DNA from: Streptomyces achromogenes
GTDB taxonomy: Bacteria > Actinomycetota > Actinomycetes > Streptomycetales > Streptomycetaceae
Assembly (NCBI RefSeq): GCF_030816715.1
Contig: NZ_JAUSYH010000001.1
Span: 7,130,001-7,194,000, forward strand
DNA length: 64,000 nt
Reading direction: 5' to 3'
Shown: positions 17,774 through 25,304 of the stretch, one piece after another
Layout: each line of letters starts with the position of its first letter
Numbering within the stretch: the stretch's first letter is position 1
Made by a program: the position numbers and the translations under genes
Notes under the pieces: model-generated
What the model saw: only the letters and a program-made list of their open reading frames with translations
The model's database searches: none
Told to the model about the DNA's origin: nothing

Positions 17774-17995
17774 CTACCGCACTGCGAGCGCCGCAGAGCG
17801 TCTCCTGCGATCATATTCGCCCCATTCCTCGGTCGCGGGAGCCTGGCAGAGCTCGCTGGGCTGCTCCCAGCCCTGCGCAGTCCAGCCTCGTTGCTCGGGC
17901 CGGGTGGCCCCAGACGGACGGCACCATACGAGCAGACAGCGCGGCTCAGGGATCAACAGCAGCCCAGCGACGAGCCGACGGCCGGGGGAGCCCAC
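17774..17995 (-). CDS. possible small hypothetical protein
   Basis: A 73-residue frame starting at GTG 17995. The section LLLIPEPRCLLVWCRPSGATRPEQRGWTAQGWEQPSE then ATEEWGEYDRRRR looks like real protein rather than shadow translation, and third-position G/C is high. No ribosome site is clear and no family is recognised. It lies in a 430-base gap between the frameshifted USP and the 120-residue ctaD partner gene; the rest of that gap appears empty. Confidence 0.35.
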   Translation of the reverse strand: MGSPGRRLVAGLLLIPEPRCLLVWCRPSGATRPEQRGWTAQGWEQPSELCQAPATEEWGEYDRRRRSAALAVR

Positions 17996-18075
17996 GCGAC
18001 GACGGCCTCCTCGTCACTGACCAGCCTCCGATGGGCCCCTGGTGGGTAACGGCCAGTGGGACTGGGGGCGGCTGA

Positions 18076-18438
18076 TCAGTACACAAGGATCATCAGCACA
18101 ACGACGAACACGGCGAGGGCTGAGAGGAAGAGACCCAGCAGCCGGACCTGCAGCGCGTGGTAGCGGCTGGAGTACTGGCACTGCAGCTCCAGCACCCGGT
18201 CGGTGACGCGTTGGAGGGCGGCACGTGAGATCTGAAGCCGGTCGGTGGCATAGAGGCGGACGACCTCCTCCCGTTGAGCGGTCGTCAGCCAGGGCATCTG
18301 CGCGGCGAACGCCTCGCCGCAACTGAGGGCGTCAGTCGCCTCGGCCTGAGCCAGTAAATAGCCCTCCAACTCGTTCAGGCCGCGCGCGTACTCCTGGCTG
18401 TGCCGCTCAGCACGAACGCCGAGGCCGGAACGCTTCAC
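18076..18438 (-). CDS. C-tail-anchored membrane protein coupled to ctaD
   Basis: 120 residues. Helical soluble N-terminus (about 1-95, including LNELEGYLLAQAEA and REEVVRLYATDRLQISRAALQRVTDRVLELQ) and one C-terminal transmembrane segment (LRLLGLFLSALAVFVVVLMILVY type, residues 97-119). The start GTG overlaps the stop of ctaD (GTGA at 18438-18435). The family is unknown. By position it may be an accessory or assembly subunit for this orphan oxidase subunit I. Confidence 0.65.
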   Translation of the reverse strand: MKRSGLGVRAERHSQEYARGLNELEGYLLAQAEATDALSCGEAFAAQMPWLTTAQREEVVRLYATDRLQISRAALQRVTDRVLELQCQYSSRYHALQVRLLGLFLSALAVFVVVLMILVY

Positions 18439-20156
18439 CGTTCATCGCCCCCACCCTGCCCCAGGGCCGCTTGTCCCGCAGAGCGGTCCCGCAGTTCTTC
18501 TCTCGCGGCGATGTCGGGATGGTGCAGGTCGAACGCCGGTGACTCACTGCGGATGCGGGGAAGGGTGAGGAAGTTGTGCCGCGGGGGCGGGCACGACGTC
18601 GCCCATTCAAGAGAACGGCCGTATCCCCACGGATCGTCGACCTCGACCTTCTTGCCGTATTTGGCTGTCTTCCACACGTTGTAGAAGAACGGCAGCATCG
18701 ACATGCCGAGGAGGAATGAGCTGATGGTGGAGATGGTGTTCAGCGCGGTGAACCCGTCCGTTGCCAGGTAGTCCGCGTACCGGCGCGGCATGCCTTCCGC
18801 GCCCAGCCAGTGCTGGATGAGGAAAGTGCCGTGAAATCCAGTGAACAGCGTCCAGAAAGTGATCTTACCTAGGCGTTCGTCGAGCATCTTGCCCGTCATC
18901 TTCGGCCACCAGAAATGGAAGCCGGAGAACATGGCGAAGACGACCGTACCGAAGACGACGTAGTGGAAGTGAGCGACGACGAAGTACGAGTCCGTGACGT
19001 GGAAATCCAGCGGCGGCGAGGCCAGCAGGACACCGGTCAGACCACCGAACAGAAAGGTGACCATGAAGCCCGTCGCCCACAGCATCGGGGTTTCGAAACT
19101 CAGCGACCCCTTCCACATGGTGCCGATCCAGTTGAAAAACTTCACGCCGGTCGGGACCGCGATGAGGTAGGACATGAAGGAAAAGAACGGCAGCAGGACA
19201 CCGCCGGTGGCGAACATGTGGTGTGCCCACACCGTCGCCGAGAGGCCGGCGATCGCGATGGTGGCGCCGATCAGGCCCATGTAACCGAAGATCGGCTTGC
19301 GGCTGAAGACCGGGATGACCTCGCTCACAATGCCGAAGAACGGCAGCGCGATGATGTACACCTCCGGGTGTCCGAAGAACCAGAACAAGTGCTGCCACAA
19401 CAACGGTCCGCCGTTGGCGGCGTCGAAGACATGGGCACCGAATTTCCGGTCTGCCTCCAAACACAGCAGAGCGGCGGCCAGCACAGGGAACGCCAGGAGC
19501 ACCAACACGGCGGTGAGCAGGACGTTCCAGGTGAAGATCGGCACGCGGAACATCGTCATGCCCGGAGCACGCATGCAGATGATCGTGCTGATGAAGTTGA
19601 CCGAGCCGAGGATCGTGCCGAAGCCGGAGAAGGCCAGGCCCATGATCCACATGTCTCCGCCGATGCCGGGTGAGTGGACTGCGTCGTTGAGTGGGGCGTA
19701 GGCGAACCAGCCGAAGTCGGCCGCGCCTTGCGGGGTGAGGAAGCCGCCGACGGCGATGAGCGAGCCGAACAGGTAGAGCCAGTAGGCAAACATGTTCAGG
19801 CGGGGGAACGCCACGTCGGGGGCGCCGATCTGCAGCGGCATGATCCAGTTCGTGAAGCCGGCGAACAGGGGTGTCGCGAACATCAGCAGCATGATCGTGC
19901 CGTGCATCGTGAACGCCTGGTTGAACTGCTCGTTCGACAAGATCTGCATGCCGGGGCGGGCCAGTTCGGCACGCATGAGCAGCGCCATGACGCCGCCGAT
20001 GATGAAGAACGCGAACGACGTGATCAGGTACAGCGAGCCGATCGTCTTGTGGTCGGTGGTGGTCAGCCACGCCACCACTATCTTGCCGCCCCGCAGCCGC
20101 CGCGGATGGGCCTGGACGCTGGGTACGGCTGCTCCCGCATTGTCCGTCGTGGTCAC
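18435..20156 (-). CDS. ctaD: cytochrome c oxidase subunit I (heme-copper oxidase)
   Basis: 573 residues, about twelve transmembrane helices. Metal ligands are intact: His85 in TMHGTIML (heme a), His263 and Tyr267 of GHPEVY (CuB, cross-link), His312-His313 in WAHHMF (CuB), and His396/His398 in VAHFHY (hemes). Glu265 of the D-channel and Lys339 near the K-channel are present. It reduces O2 to water in the membrane, coupled to proton pumping. No ctaC, ctaE or heme-synthesis gene lies nearby, so it must use subunits encoded elsewhere. The GTG start has no good ribosome site; TAGTGT lies 6 bases upstream, so a leaderless transcript is possible. A relic of its 5' end is at 11329-11454. Confidence 0.93.
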   Translation of the reverse strand: MTTTDNAGAAVPSVQAHPRRLRGGKIVVAWLTTTDHKTIGSLYLITSFAFFIIGGVMALLMRAELARPGMQILSNEQFNQAFTMHGTIMLLMFATPLFAGFTNWIMPLQIGAPDVAFPRLNMFAYWLYLFGSLIAVGGFLTPQGAADFGWFAYAPLNDAVHSPGIGGDMWIMGLAFSGFGTILGSVNFISTIICMRAPGMTMFRVPIFTWNVLLTAVLVLLAFPVLAAALLCLEADRKFGAHVFDAANGGPLLWQHLFWFFGHPEVYIIALPFFGIVSEVIPVFSRKPIFGYMGLIGATIAIAGLSATVWAHHMFATGGVLLPFFSFMSYLIAVPTGVKFFNWIGTMWKGSLSFETPMLWATGFMVTFLFGGLTGVLLASPPLDFHVTDSYFVVAHFHYVVFGTVVFAMFSGFHFWWPKMTGKMLDERLGKITFWTLFTGFHGTFLIQHWLGAEGMPRRYADYLATDGFTALNTISTISSFLLGMSMLPFFYNVWKTAKYGKKVEVDDPWGYGRSLEWATSCPPPRHNFLTLPRIRSESPAFDLHHPDIAAREELRDRSAGQAALGQGGGDER

Positions 20157-20438
20157 TGCGGCACACTACGGTCGACGGTCACACGTATGCCTGCGCCACC
20201 GCGGCGTTGCTCCATCGAGGCTGAGGTATTCCTCCATTCAGGCGTGTCGTGCGTCGTATCCCGAGGACGACGTCGGAGCGCCGATTCAGGCGGGCAAACG
20301 ACGCTGGGTCAACCTGGGGAAACGCCGACACGCCGTTTGTAATCGCTGCGGGCACACTGGCGGGAGAGGGGGGTGGTCTCCGATCGCGCGAGAGGCATGA
20401 CGTTGGCGAAACGGTAGTGCGAATGTAGGAGGCGGCGC
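20157..20438. promoter_or_regulatory. divergent control region between ctaD and a phosphatase gene
   Basis: 282 bases between two outward-reading genes. The minus-strand TAGTGT at the ctaD edge may be a -10 element of a leaderless promoter. The block GGTATTCCTCC near 20224 recurs upstream of the ctaD relic at about the same distance, which suggests a conserved control element. No operator is proven. Confidence 0.4.
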
Positions 20439-21722
20439 GTGGAGGAGGCCATTCCCCTCAGGCTGCTGGCGGATGTCACGAACGCGCTCAAAGCGGGTCG
20501 AGGCTGGGAGGGAAGCCTGCAGAGGCTTGCGGAACTCCTGGTCGAACGACTGGCTGACTGGTGTGTGATCGACCTGCTGGACGAAAGGGGCCGGGCTCGC
20601 CGGGCTGTGGTGACGGGGCGTGGGACAGGCCGCTCGAACAGCCCCCGTCCGGGAGAATCATCCCAACTGCTCCCTTCATGGCCGCAGGGCTCTGCCGCAC
20701 CGCTGGCCCAAGCCCTGCGCCGAGGCACCGCCGTACTGATCCCCGACGTGCCGACGCCTGACCAAGCAGCGGATCCTTTGGAACGTGCACAACTGGAGTT
20801 GTTGACCCGGTTGGGCGCGACCACCGCGATCGCGTGTCCCCTGGAAGCCGGTGGGCGCCCCTTCGGGGTGATCATCGTCGCCCGCACCGAAGCGCGTCGT
20901 CCCTTCACCGAAGCTCAGGTCCCGCTGATCGACAGCCTCGCGCATCAAGGCGCACTCGTGGTGGACAACGCGCGTCTGTACGGTCAGCAACGCGACATCG
21001 CAACGCACCTGCAGCGCTCTCTGCTGCCGAACAGCCTGCCTGACGTCCACCCGTTTCGTCTCGTCGCCCGATACTCCCCGGCGCGCACGTACGCAGAGGT
21101 GGGAGGCGACTGGTACGACGCCATTGCACTTCAGGACGGGACCTTGGCGTTCACCGTCGGTGACGTGGCCGGCCATGACGTGCGGGCCACTGCCCGGATG
21201 AGCCAGTTGCGCCACATGCTCCGCGCCCTCGTCCTCGACCGTCCCGGCCCGCCGGACGAGGTGGTGCGCCGCCTGGACCAGGCGTTGGAGAAGCTGAACG
21301 AGCCCGACGTCACGGCCACGCTCATCTTCGGCGTGGCGCGTCCGTCGGCTATCGGCCCCTCCGCGCTTGCCTGGGCCAACGCCGGGCATCCGCCTCCGCT
21401 ACTCGTCCGCCCCCACGGCCGGGCACGGTTCCTGGCCGGTGGCGAGGGCCTTCCACTCGGAGTGGACACCGACGTGCCGCGGGAAGCGGCGGCCACGGCG
21501 CCGCTAACCGAAGGCAGCCTCTTCCTGCTCTATACCGACGGCCTTATAGAGCGGCGCGGTGAGGATCTGTCCGTTGGCCTCGAGCGGCTCCGCGGCGAAG
21601 CTGGAAACCTGCGCGGCCTTTCGCCGGACCACTTCCTGGACGAGTTGGTGGAGCGGGTCGCCCCCGCACGTGGCGATGACACCGCGCTGTTGGCGTTGTG
21701 GAATGAGTCCGCGTCCCGGTGA
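20439..21722 (+). CDS. GAF-SpoIIE serine phosphatase
   Basis: 427 residues, GTG start behind AGGAGGCGGC. A GAF-type sensor domain occupies about residues 5-170 (LADWCVIDLLDERGRARR, IACPLEAGGRPFGVIIVAR). A linker helix (LYGQQRDIATHLQRSLLP) leads into a PP2C/SpoIIE domain with VGGDWYDA, FTVGDVAGHDVRATARMSQLR, WANAGHPPPLLV and LYTDGLIERR. It is cytosolic, unlike the membrane phosphatase at 5037-6176. Role: dephosphorylation of an anti-sigma antagonist in response to a small molecule sensed by GAF. The signal is unknown. Confidence 0.88.
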   Translation: MEEAIPLRLLADVTNALKAGRGWEGSLQRLAELLVERLADWCVIDLLDERGRARRAVVTGRGTGRSNSPRPGESSQLLPSWPQGSAAPLAQALRRGTAVLIPDVPTPDQAADPLERAQLELLTRLGATTAIACPLEAGGRPFGVIIVARTEARRPFTEAQVPLIDSLAHQGALVVDNARLYGQQRDIATHLQRSLLPNSLPDVHPFRLVARYSPARTYAEVGGDWYDAIALQDGTLAFTVGDVAGHDVRATARMSQLRHMLRALVLDRPGPPDEVVRRLDQALEKLNEPDVTATLIFGVARPSAIGPSALAWANAGHPPPLLVRPHGRARFLAGGEGLPLGVDTDVPREAAATAPLTEGSLFLLYTDGLIERRGEDLSVGLERLRGEAGNLRGLSPDHFLDELVERVAPARGDDTALLALWNESASR

Positions 21723-22184
21723 CCGCACCGTCCCGGGCAGCGGTGCACCGCCCTCGAAACCGCGCGCTCAGACCAGAGGTGACCACAGCCGACTCGGGCA
21801 CCGTCGTCGTCACCGTCCCAGCGGCACGCCAGATGAGCGGCCGGTGGCCGATGGAATGCGACGGTCTCGCGCCCGCATGTCGTTAGCCCCATCGTTCGTG
21901 CCAAATGCCTCCATGTTTCCGGGCCGTCCCGCAACCATGGTGGTAGCTCAGCGGCTGGACCTGGAACTTCACTGAAGATCAGGAATACGGACTCCCTCTT
22001 CGGCGGTCGGCGAGCCGTCCAGGCCGGCCAGCACGCCGTCGGCCTGAGCCGGTGTGCGGATTGCGGGCCACTGGCCTTCCAGAGACGATGGAGCGACAGG
22101 CAAGCTCTGGTGCGGGCCGCGGACGAGCAGTAAGAACCCTTGAGCTGCTCACTCCGCCTGGTGCGCGGGAAGAGTGGCAGCGTC
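21723..22184. other. gene-free spacer
   Basis: 462 bases between the phosphatase and transaldolase genes, both plus strand. No frame with coding character, repeat or strong hairpin was found. It should contain the promoter of the transaldolase-oxidoreductase pair. Confidence 0.5.
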
Positions 22185-23306
22185 ATGAATCCCTTGAAGA
22201 CACTGAGCGATGCCGGAGTGTCGATCTGGCTGGACGATCTCAGCCGGGAACGGCTGGTGTCCGGCAGTCTGGCGGACCTGGTCGCGCGGGACCGGGTGGT
22301 GGGGGTGACCACCAATCCGACGATCTTCGCCAAGGCCATCACGAGCGGCGAGGCGTACGACGCACAGATCCGTGATCTGGCGGCCCGCGGAGTCGGGGTC
22401 GGTGAGGCGCTGCGGTCGCTGACCACAACCGACGTCCGGTGGGCGTGTGACGTGCTGCGCCCGGTCTACGACGCGACGGACGGTGTCGACGGGCGGGTCT
22501 CCATCGAGGTCGATCCCCGGCTCGCGCACGACACCGCGGCGACGATCGCGGAGGCGCGGGCGCTGTGGTGGCTGGTCGACCGGCCCAACCTGTTCGTGAA
22601 GATCCCGGCCGCCCGGCAGGGCCTGCCGGCGATCGCCGCGTGCCTGGCCGAGGGAATCAGCATCAACGTCACGCTGATCTTCTCCCTCGCCCGCTACGAC
22701 GAGGTCATGGCCGCCTTCCTCGACGGGATGGAACGCGCCCGCGATGCGGGCCGTGAGCTGTCCGGGATCGGCTCAGTGGCTTCGTTCTTCGTCTCCAGGG
22801 TCGATGCCGAGGCAGACGCACGCCTGGACAAGACCGGCACCGCACAGGGGGCCGGGCTGCGTGGCCGGGTGGCGATCGCCAACGCGCGGCTGGCCTACCA
22901 GCACTACGAGCGCGTGATCTCCTCACACCGCTGGCAGGCTCTGGAGAAGGCGGGCGCTCACCCACAACGTCCGCTCTGGGCTTCGACCTCCGTCAAGGAT
23001 CCCGCCTACCCCGACACGCGGTACGTGACCGATCTGGTCGCGCCAGGCGTGGTCAACACCATGCCCGAGGCCACCTTGCGCGCGGTCGCCGACCACGGCC
23101 AGGTGCCGGCCGACTCGGTCCGCACCCACTACCACGACGCTCAGCAGGTTCTCGAGGGGTTGCGGGCAGTGGGCGTGGACTACGTCGACCTCGTGCAGAC
23201 CCTCGAGGACGAAGGGGTGTCGAAGTTCGACGCCAGCTGGGAGCAGCTCTCCGAACAGCTCGCCGAAACGTTGCGGAGCCGGCCCGCAGCCCAGGAAGGG
23301 AACTGA
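22185..23306 (+). CDS. tal: transaldolase
   Basis: 373 residues from ATG 22185. The sequence begins NPLKTLSDAGVSIWLDDLSRERL, as in actinobacterial transaldolases. VVGVTTNPTIFAKAI carries the conserved TTNPT, VSIEVDPRLAHD follows, and NLFVKIPAARQGLPAI holds the Schiff-base lysine. RPLWASTSVKDPAYPDTRYV is the C-terminal signature. It transfers a dihydroxyacetone unit between sugar phosphates in the pentose phosphate pathway. The downstream oxidoreductase begins 2 bases after its stop, so the two are an operon. Confidence 0.92.
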   Translation: MNPLKTLSDAGVSIWLDDLSRERLVSGSLADLVARDRVVGVTTNPTIFAKAITSGEAYDAQIRDLAARGVGVGEALRSLTTTDVRWACDVLRPVYDATDGVDGRVSIEVDPRLAHDTAATIAEARALWWLVDRPNLFVKIPAARQGLPAIAACLAEGISINVTLIFSLARYDEVMAAFLDGMERARDAGRELSGIGSVASFFVSRVDAEADARLDKTGTAQGAGLRGRVAIANARLAYQHYERVISSHRWQALEKAGAHPQRPLWASTSVKDPAYPDTRYVTDLVAPGVVNTMPEATLRAVADHGQVPADSVRTHYHDAQQVLEGLRAVGVDYVDLVQTLEDEGVSKFDASWEQLSEQLAETLRSRPAAQEGN

Positions 23307-23308
23307 CG

Positions 23309-24559
23309 ATGTCCACGAACGACGCGTGTGTGATCGTCGGGGCCAGCCTGGCCGGTGCCAAGGCCGCGCAGACCCTGCGCGAGGAGGGCTTCGACGGCCC
23401 GCTGGTCCTCATCGGGGACGAGAGCGAACGGCCCTACGAGCGGCCACCGCTGTCCAAGGGCTACCTGACGGGCAAGGACGCGCGCGAGCAGATCTACGTC
23501 CACCCGCCGCAGTGGTACGCGGAACACAACGTGGACCTGCGGCTCGGCATGGCAGTCACCGCCGTCGACCCGGCCGCCCGCGAGGTGACACTCGCCGACG
23601 GCAAGCGGGTCGGCTACGGCAAGCTGCTGCTGGCCACCGGATCCTCCCCGCGCCGCCTGCCGGTCCCCGGCGCGGACCTCAAGCGGGTGCTGTACCTGCG
23701 GCGGGTCGAGGACAGCGACCAGATCAAGGAAGCGTTCCAGTCCGCCTCACGGGCCGTGGTCATCGGCGCAGGGTGGATCGGTCTGGAGACCACTGCTGCC
23801 GCCCGCGCGGCCGGTGTGGAGGTCACCGTGCTGGAGATGGCCGAACTGCCGCTGCTGCGGGTCCTCGGCCGCGAGGTCGCCCAGGTGTTCGCGGACCTGC
23901 ACCGCGACCACGGCGTGGATCTGCGGTTCGGCGCACAGCTCGCCGAGATCACCGGCAGCGCCGGCGCGGCGGACGGGGTACGGCTGTCCGACGGCACCCG
24001 CATCGACGCCGACGTGGTCATCGTCGGGGTAGGCATCACGCCCAACATTGGGCTGGCGCAGGAGGCGGGCCTGGAGGTCGACAACGGCATCCGCGTCGAC
24101 GAACGGCTGCGCACCTCCTACCCGGACATCTACGCCGCCGGTGACGTCGCCAACGCCTTCCACCCCCTGCTGGGCAAGCACATCCGCGTCGAGCACTGGG
24201 CCAACGCACTGCACCAGCCGCAGACCGCCGCCAAGGCGATGCTCGGCCAGCAGGACGCGGTGTATGACCGAGTGCCGTACTTCTTCACCGACCAGTACGA
24301 CCTGGGCATGGAGTACGCCGGATATGTCGAGCCGGGCGGCTACGACCAGGTCGTCTTCCGCGGTGACGTGGCCGGACGCGAGTTCATCGCCTTCTGGCTC
24401 GCCGGCAACCGGGTGCTCGCAGGCATGAACGTCAACACCTGGGACGTCAACGACCAGCTCCAGGCCCTCGTCCGCACCGCCCATCCAGTCGACATTCACA
24501 TGCTCACCGACCCACAGGTGCCCCTCGAGGCTCTCCTTCTCAGCGCCCAGCACCGGTGA
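23309..24559 (+). CDS. FAD-dependent ferredoxin-type reductase
   Basis: 416 residues, AAGGGAA ribosome site. N-terminal FAD motif CVIVGASLAGAKAAQTLREEGFDGPLVLIGDE, then RPPLSKGYL. A second dinucleotide site AVVIGAGWIGLETTAAARAAGVEVTVLE binds NAD(P)H, and YAAGDVANAFHPLLGKHIRVEHWANALHQ is the second FAD motif. This is the rhodocoxin/putidaredoxin reductase-like family, with a C-terminal reductase domain (about 325-410). It passes electrons from NAD(P)H to a ferredoxin or P450 partner; none is encoded adjacent. It lacks the redox CxxxxC of dihydrolipoamide dehydrogenase, so it is not the missing E3 of the PDH complex. Confidence 0.87.
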   Translation: MSTNDACVIVGASLAGAKAAQTLREEGFDGPLVLIGDESERPYERPPLSKGYLTGKDAREQIYVHPPQWYAEHNVDLRLGMAVTAVDPAAREVTLADGKRVGYGKLLLATGSSPRRLPVPGADLKRVLYLRRVEDSDQIKEAFQSASRAVVIGAGWIGLETTAAARAAGVEVTVLEMAELPLLRVLGREVAQVFADLHRDHGVDLRFGAQLAEITGSAGAADGVRLSDGTRIDADVVIVGVGITPNIGLAQEAGLEVDNGIRVDERLRTSYPDIYAAGDVANAFHPLLGKHIRVEHWANALHQPQTAAKAMLGQQDAVYDRVPYFFTDQYDLGMEYAGYVEPGGYDQVVFRGDVAGREFIAFWLAGNRVLAGMNVNTWDVNDQLQALVRTAHPVDIHMLTDPQVPLEALLLSAQHR

Positions 24560-24724
24560 GCGGTCCGGCGACCGGCCATAACCGTGCCGGTGCGGCCGTG
24601 AGGTGCCTCACCCGGCCGAGCGGAAGTGGCTGCACCGGTAGTGCAACAGATACGACGACCGCTTCCTGACGTTGATCAGAATGCTGCCCGGCCGGCCGCC
24701 GGAGCCACCTTGGAAGGATTCCCG

Positions 24725-25219
24725 ATGACCGACACTCCCGCGCACGTCCCGGCTGGTCCGATCGTGGTCGGCACGGACGGCTCCCCGCACGCTCGGCACG
24801 CCGTGCTCTTCGCTCTGCGCGAGGCGCAACTGCGCGGCATCGGTCTACGGGCGGTCTGTGCCTACGACTACACCCCTGCTCGTTTCACGGGCTACGGATG
24901 GATGGCCGTTCCGGAGGGTGCCACCACCCTTTATGAACAGCTCCACGATGTCGCCCGACAGGCGGTGACCGAGACGGTCCACGAACTACGGAAGCAGCTC
25001 GGCGGACCCGACGTGGAGGTGGAGATCATCGCTGAGGCGGGCCGACCGGCGCAGGTTCTGCTGGACGCGAGCAAGGACGCCTCTTTGCTGGTGGTCGGCA
25101 CCCGCGGTTCGGGCGCCTGGGGGCGCCTCACGCTCGGATCGACCAGCACCGAGGTCGTGCACCACGCTCACCTGCCCGTCGTCGTCGTTCCGGCCGACTC
25201 CCGCGGCGCCTCCTCTTGA
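24725..25219 (+). CDS. single-domain universal stress protein
   Basis: 164 residues, ATG behind GGAAGGATT. PIVVGTDGSPHARHAVLFALREAQLRG is the first strand and helix. LLVVGTRGSGAWGRLTLGSTSTEVVHHAHLPVVVVP carries the ATP-binding glycines and serine (G-x2-G-x9-G-S). About 30 residues longer in the middle than the 15564-16004 USP (DYTPARFTGYGWMAVPE insert). It stands alone after the transaldolase-reductase pair and converges on a GH65 gene. Confidence 0.87.
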   Translation: MTDTPAHVPAGPIVVGTDGSPHARHAVLFALREAQLRGIGLRAVCAYDYTPARFTGYGWMAVPEGATTLYEQLHDVARQAVTETVHELRKQLGGPDVEVEIIAEAGRPAQVLLDASKDASLLVVGTRGSGAWGRLTLGSTSTEVVHHAHLPVVVVPADSRGASS

Positions 25220-25251
25220 CGCATCCCAGGAAAGACCGCGGCATGTCGCCT

Positions 25252-25277
25252 GTCCGTGGCGTCCGTGGCGTCCGTGG
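25252..25277. repeat. short tandem GTCCGTGGC repeat
   Basis: Three near-identical 9-base units in tandem in the spacer between the converging USP and GH65 genes. It is too short to form a stable hairpin. It is probably replication slippage. Confidence 0.6.
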
Positions 25278-25304
25278 GGCGACGAATGCTATGTGGATGT
25301 GGAC

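Noticed and set aside
23309..24559. FAD oxidoreductase as the missing E3 of the PDH complex
   Set aside because: It lacks the disulfide active-site motif of dihydrolipoamide dehydrogenase and matches ferredoxin reductases instead.
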